A stretch of DNA of 16,052 bases from Chloroflexota bacterium (lineage in GTDB: Bacteria > Chloroflexota > Chloroflexia > JAMDCE01). The position numbers and the translations under genes were made by a program. Numbering within the stretch: the stretch's first letter is position 1; each line of letters begins with the position of its first letter. The notes beneath the pieces were generated by a model, which made no database searches, was not told the DNA's origin, and worked only from the letters and a program-made list of their open reading frames with translations. The stretch is taken from contig JAMDCE010000680.1 in NCBI GenBank assembly GCA_023489135.1, positions 1 through 16,052 on the forward strand, read 5' to 3'. Of the stretch, positions 13,263 to 16,052 are shown one piece after another.

Positions 13263-14678
13263 TTACCCGGGCGGGAATTTGGCCATCCGGTCCGGCGACA
13301 CGTACTTGCCGAGATCGAAGGTCTGGGCCACGTCGGGCGGAAATCCCACTCGCTCGGCAAACGCCACGCCAACCGGCTTGGTGGCGTCGATCCCGACTTT
13401 ATTAATGAGACCCTGGTCGGTGCCGCTGGGATCGAGGCCCTCTCCCACAATATCGGTTATCACTACGGCATCGTCGGGAAGCTTGGTGCGGGTGGCGATG
13501 GCCCACAGGACTTCGCTCTCGTTGAAGATATCGATATCCTTATCCACCACCACTACGTACTTGATGCGAGAATCGACCGGTAGGGCGGCCGCCAGAGCCA
13601 GCTTGCCCTCTCCGTCGGTCTTCTTGTCGATCTTGATGTAACAGATGAAACGACAGCAGCCGGAAAGAGGCAGATGCACGTTCTCGACGCCGAGGACCAC
13701 GTTTCGCACGGCCTCAAACACCTTCCCTTCAAGGGCAAAACCGCCCATCACCTGGTTGTCGGCGTGAGAAACCAGAATGTCGTGGAATATCGCGTCGGCC
13801 CGGTGGGTTAGCGCCGTCACCTCTATCAGGGGACTGTATCGCTGCTCGCCGTAGTAGCGAGTGTATTCGCCGAAGGGCGCTTCGGCCACCTCCTGGCCCG
13901 GCCGAATCTCGCCCTCCACCACGAACTCCGCATCGGCCGGCACCAGGAACTCGTCCCCCCAGGTGACGGATGGCGCCAGCCGGAACGGGCCATCGGTGAA
14001 GGCACCGGGAACCTGGTACTCGTCGGAGAAGGATGCGGTCCGCGCCTGGGAGCCCAGATAGGCGCCGGGATGATGTCCGAGCCAAACCACAACCCTGGTG
14101 GACAATCCATTGGCCGCATTCTCTTTGAGAATGTGCCAGTTGTGCTTGGCAAAGGAGAAGAAGGAAGCCATGGTGTTTTTGGAGCGAATGTAACAGCGAT
14201 GAAGCCCCTGGTTATAGGCCTCACGGCCGGGCCATTTCATGGCGACGAATCCGGCCGTGAGGTATGGACCCGGATCCCATTCGTGGTGAACCGGGGCCGG
14301 CAGCTCGTAGAGATCGATCTCGTCCCCTTGCTTGACGACCGACTGGCAAGGCGCGGTCCCCGCCGCCACGACTTCCGTTGGACGCCGACGGTGCACTCGC
14401 TCGGCATATTCGAAAGCCACCTGCTCCGAGGTTGAGCCGATGGACCAGGCGCAGCGGTCGCGGCTGGCGAACACGTTGGAAACGATCGGGAACTTGCTGC
14501 GCCGGCCGTTGTAGCCTCGCGCGTTGTTGGCGATCACGAGGGGATAGCGGCCGAGGTCCTCCAGCTTCCATTGAAGGTAAGAAAGCTCGTACTGGCCGTC
14601 AATCTCAGAGTCGATTTCGAGGATATCTTGCGGACGCTCCTCACGCAGCCGTGAGAGAAAGGTTCGCAAATCTGACAT
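13263..14678 (-). CDS. UbiD-family prenyl-FMN (de)carboxylase (protein 2)
   Basis: This 471-aa protein is the first gene of the long minus-strand cluster. UbiD enzymes (de)carboxylate aromatic or alpha,beta-unsaturated acids with prenylated FMN made by UbiX. The family blocks are KFPIVSNVFASRDRC, WLGHHPGAYLG, VPADAEFVVEGEIRPG, EAPFGEYTRYYGE and LSGCCRFICY. The active-site set known from Fdc1 is present: N156 and R161 in YNQGLHR, and E266 and E271 in EAPFGE. The His normally contributing to the metal/prenyl-FMN site is probably in SFAKHNWHIL. It should therefore be the catalytically competent member of the pair. GGAG lies 7 nt before the ATG, and a strong promoter sits about 220 nt further upstream. 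The exact substrate cannot be read from sequence; hydroxybenzoate-, gallate- or furan-type acids are all possible. Confidence 0.94.
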   Translation of the reverse strand: MSDLRTFLSRLREERPQDILEIDSEIDGQYELSYLQWKLEDLGRYPLVIANNARGYNGRRSKFPIVSNVFASRDRCAWSIGSTSEQVAFEYAERVHRRRPTEVVAAGTAPCQSVVKQGDEIDLYELPAPVHHEWDPGPYLTAGFVAMKWPGREAYNQGLHRCYIRSKNTMASFFSFAKHNWHILKENAANGLSTRVVVWLGHHPGAYLGSQARTASFSDEYQVPGAFTDGPFRLAPSVTWGDEFLVPADAEFVVEGEIRPGQEVAEAPFGEYTRYYGEQRYSPLIEVTALTHRADAIFHDILVSHADNQVMGGFALEGKVFEAVRNVVLGVENVHLPLSGCCRFICYIKIDKKTDGEGKLALAAALPVDSRIKYVVVVDKDIDIFNESEVLWAIATRTKLPDDAVVITDIVGEGLDPSGTDQGLINKVGIDATKPVGVAFAERVGFPPDVAQTFDLGKYVSPDRMAKFPPG

Positions 14679-14722
14679 GGCGTCACTCCACTATGCCTGG
14701 TCCTCTGCCAAATAATCAAATC

Positions 14723-14744
14723 GAACGGCGAGCCTGTGCCGTTC
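14723..14744 (-). promoter_or_regulatory. Hairpin in the cluster's 5' leader
   Basis: GAACGGC (14723-14729) and GCCGTTC (14738-14744) form a perfect 7-bp stem with an 8-nt loop in the leader of UbiD gene 2. On the minus strand it is followed by the T-rich gatttgattattt. It could be an imperfect attenuator or a fold that controls translation. No known riboswitch was recognised. Confidence 0.4.
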
Positions 14745-14905
14745 TCCGCCATGGTTTTGGACCATCGAGAGGTTCTGAATCAAACTGACAGATAACAGCG
14801 GGCGCCGATCCAAGGCCGGGGCTACCGGTCGTGTTACAGCCGCGCCGTGGCGGCAATTCCATCGATTGATGAGGCTCCGAAATCCGAAGCCGGATTCCCA
14901 AGCGC

Positions 14906-14934
14906 AGCCTAGCACAGGGCCATAGGTATGTCAA
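14906..14934 (-). promoter_or_regulatory. Strong sigma70-type promoter of the catabolic cluster
   Basis: On the minus strand a perfect TTGACA (14934-14929) is followed by exactly 17 bp and TAGGCT (14911-14906), which is preceded by TGC as an extended -10. Transcription would start near 14899, leaving a leader of about 220 nt before UbiD gene 2. A 9-bp inverted repeat (14918-14926 with 14981-14989) has one arm over the spacer and may bind a regulator. Confidence 0.7.
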
Positions 14935-14973
14935 GGGTTTGGGGGACGCGCCTCTAGTTTTTCCGCCTGGCCC

Positions 14974-15204
14974 GTGCTATCCTATGGCCAGGAACTTGTT
15001 CTGACGAAGCGGGGGAGGTCATTGGAATCCTGGCAGCGACAAAGATGGTCAATCGCGGGTGGCCAACTGATAGCACGCCCGGAATCGCCGGTACGCATCG
15101 ACGTCGACGACCACGTGGTGGTGATCGGCACGCACACCCAGTTACAGGAGATAGACACTAGCCCCTTGGCCAATCAGCTCAAGGAAGCGCTCCAAAATGC
15201 TTAG
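14974..15204 (+). pseudogene. Possible TrkA-C-like domain fragment
   Basis: A 76-codon frame contains IAGGQLIARPESPVRIDVDD and HVVVIGTHTQLQEID. This resembles the end of TrkA-C (RCK_C) domains, which sense ligands in potassium channels and transporters, where a gGDxLvviGt-x-eqL pattern is usual. The N-terminal half of such a domain and any channel part are absent. A TGC-TATCCT box at 14976-14984 overlaps the GTG start, and no good ribosome site precedes it; a TTG at about 15025 after GGGGGAGG is an alternative start. I take it as a decayed remnant or a small hypothetical protein. The family assignment rests on one short motif. Confidence 0.35.
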
Positions 15205-15233
15205 CGGCAGGACTGGCCCATTGGCGAGGTCGT

Positions 15234-15788
15234 TCAGTGATCCCGCAGATTGGTCTGATAGAACTCGCAGTCCACAAACCCGCTGGTAAGACAAAGGTTC
15301 TTCTGAGTGTCGGCCGACAGGGGCTTCCACTTGGGCCGGGAGCGCTGCAGCATCACCTTCCCTTTGCCAATCTTGCTGACAACCGAACCCAGCCCTCCAC
15401 TTTCATGTTCTCCCTCCGACACGTTCTTGCGAGCGTGGCAGTAGTTGATAGTAGATGGGTAGAGGTTCTTATGGTGCCGGTCGTGCTCCGATCCCAGCAA
15501 GGGACACACCAGTGTCTGCTCGCGCTTGTACCACTGCCGCTCACGCAGCCAGCGGCAGCTACCGTAATGTTCCGTGAGGCAGACCGACCATTGAGTTTCG
15601 ACCGGGACGGGAACAAAGCGCTCACCGTGCCAGGGAAGGGTTCCCGCGCAGTACTCGACCACATCGGGAGGAACCCCGCACTCGTCCCAGAGATAGCAGG
15701 CGTTCTCTTCACTGGGATGAGCACCCCGCACTTCTCTATCCCAGCGCGCGGCCAACCAGGGGCAAGAAACTTCGAGAGCAATCTTCAC
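15234..15788 (-). CDS. Cys-rich protein with two tandem four-Cys modules
   Basis: This 184-aa protein starts at GTG 15788, with GGAGG 6 nt upstream. Two halves repeat the same cysteine layout. Module 1 has C9-P, C31, C70-L and C78. Module 2 has C95-P, C117, C166-L and C174. The distances 22 and 8 are identical in both. Each half also has a (V/L)CP or SCPW-L start and a Q-x3-CL-x6-C end. Extra cysteines at 37 and 47 lie in module 1. Four cysteines per module suggest a metal or Fe-S site, or structural disulfides if exported, but there is no signal peptide, so a cytoplasmic metal site is more likely. From memory, similar CPxLG-x-C-x-CL-x-C modules occur in Chloroflexota proteins of unknown function. 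It has its own good promoter and appears monocistronic. Confidence 0.78.
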   Translation of the reverse strand: MKIALEVSCPWLAARWDREVRGAHPSEENACYLWDECGVPPDVVEYCAGTLPWHGERFVPVPVETQWSVCLTEHYGSCRWLRERQWYKREQTLVCPLLGSEHDRHHKNLYPSTINYCHARKNVSEGEHESGGLGSVVSKIGKGKVMLQRSRPKWKPLSADTQKNLCLTSGFVDCEFYQTNLRDH

Positions 15789-15833
15789 GGCGTTCCTCCA
15801 TCATTCCTGTTGAGGAAATCCACTCGTAGCAAC

Positions 15834-15862
15834 ATTATATGGCGGCAGCAGGAAATGTTCAA
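15834..15862 (-). promoter_or_regulatory. Promoter of the Cys-rich protein gene
   Basis: On the minus strand TTGAAC (15862-15857), a 17-bp spacer and a perfect TATAAT (15839-15834) form a near-consensus sigma70 promoter. Transcription would start near 15827, about 40 nt before the GTG start. Confidence 0.72.
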
Positions 15863-15883
15863 GCTTAATTGGCCGAACTACAG

Positions 15884-15912
15884 TTGCTATAAGCGTTGTT
15901 CTATGGTAAACT
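15884..15912 (+). promoter_or_regulatory. Promoter of the right-edge zinc-ribbon gene
   Basis: TTGCTA (15884-15889), a 17-bp spacer and TAAACT (15907-15912) preceded by TGG (extended -10) form a plausible promoter. It is divergent to the promoter at 15834-15862, with -35 boxes about 20 bp apart. Confidence 0.45.
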
Positions 15913-15936
15913 TGCGGCAGTGGTGATGGTTTAGTT

Positions 15937-16017
15937 ATGCTCCAGGATTCACTTGATCTCCTGGATATCGGTGCCCAAGCGATCGCCAACTATCTGTCGA
16001 AAGGAGGTCACCGATGA
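15937..16017 (+). CDS. Possible 26-residue upstream reading frame
   Basis: An ATG at 15937 opens a 26-codon frame (MLQDSLDLLDIGAQAIANYL and six more residues) that ends in TGA overlapping the ATG of the next gene by 4 bp (ATGA). It lies between the promoter and the zinc-ribbon gene, and the strong ribosome site of that gene is inside its last codons. No clear Shine-Dalgarno precedes it. It could be a translationally coupled leader peptide or chance. Confidence 0.3.
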   Translation: MLQDSLDLLDIGAQAIANYLSKGGHR

Positions 16018-16052
16018 GCTACGAGGACAAGACTCTGACCTGCCAGGACTGC
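16014..16052 (+). CDS. Zinc-ribbon protein, N-terminus only
   Basis: Only 13 codons are in the window (MSYEDKTLTCQDC). They match the start of small zinc-ribbon proteins that typically read M-x-x-x-DKTLTC-x-DCG-x-x-F-x-F, with the first CxxC pair at residues 10 and 13. A near-perfect AAAGGAGGT lies just upstream, which makes the start secure. The rest lies beyond the right edge. The function of the family is not well known; it is often found as a stand-alone nucleic-acid- or metal-binding domain. Confidence 0.75.
   Translation, partial: MSYEDKTLTCQDC

Noticed and set aside
1..16052. tRNA or rRNA genes
   Set aside because: No cloverleaf-like or conserved rRNA stretches were noticed by eye; a covariance scan was not possible here.

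Overview
The window looks like a piece of a GC-rich bacterial chromosome, most likely Chloroflexota (Dehalococcoidia or SAR202-like). This is inferred, not proven. The clues are a lipoprotein with a long Thr/Pro/Ala/Lys linker, a TAXI-type TRAP transporter, several UbiD-family genes, small Cys-rich proteins, and short GC-rich palindromes between genes.

Left part (1-4900). A partial NUDIX hydrolase gene runs off the left edge on the minus strand. Next comes a gene-free stretch of about 550 bp carrying four short palindromes, then an orphan DNA methyltransferase on the plus strand. An AT-richer patch follows with a RelE/ParE-like toxin and a Phd/YefM-like antitoxin that overlap by 4 bp, behind an extended -10 promoter. 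An apparently intact IS701/IS4-type insertion sequence (2840-4271) and an internally deleted REP-associated (RAYT, Y1-type) transposase element with perfect 16-bp inverted ends (4549-4919) complete this accessory zone.

Central part (4904-14934). This is one long minus-strand gene cluster, read from right to left: strong promoter, UbiD-family protein 2, small zinc ribbon, TAXI substrate-binding lipoprotein, fused TRAP permease, FAD-dependent reductase (AprA/fumarate-reductase type), two-cluster ferredoxin, UbiD-family protein 1, second small zinc ribbon, and an ACMSD-like amidohydrolase. It reads as a catabolic island for an imported organic acid: TRAP uptake, prenyl-FMN-type (de)carboxylation, a flavin/iron-sulfur redox step, and a metal-dependent hydrolase or decarboxylase. 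The substrate cannot be told from sequence. No UbiX prenyltransferase is present here. The most notable points are that each UbiD gene is followed directly by a tiny CxxC/CxxC protein with identical cysteine positions, and that UbiD protein 1 has lost the Asn, Arg and first Glu of the UbiD catalytic and cofactor site while protein 2 keeps them.

Right part (14974-16052). A short fragment resembling a TrkA-C domain, a Cys-rich protein built from two copies of a four-cysteine module, a possible 26-residue upstream reading frame, and the first 13 codons of a zinc-ribbon protein.
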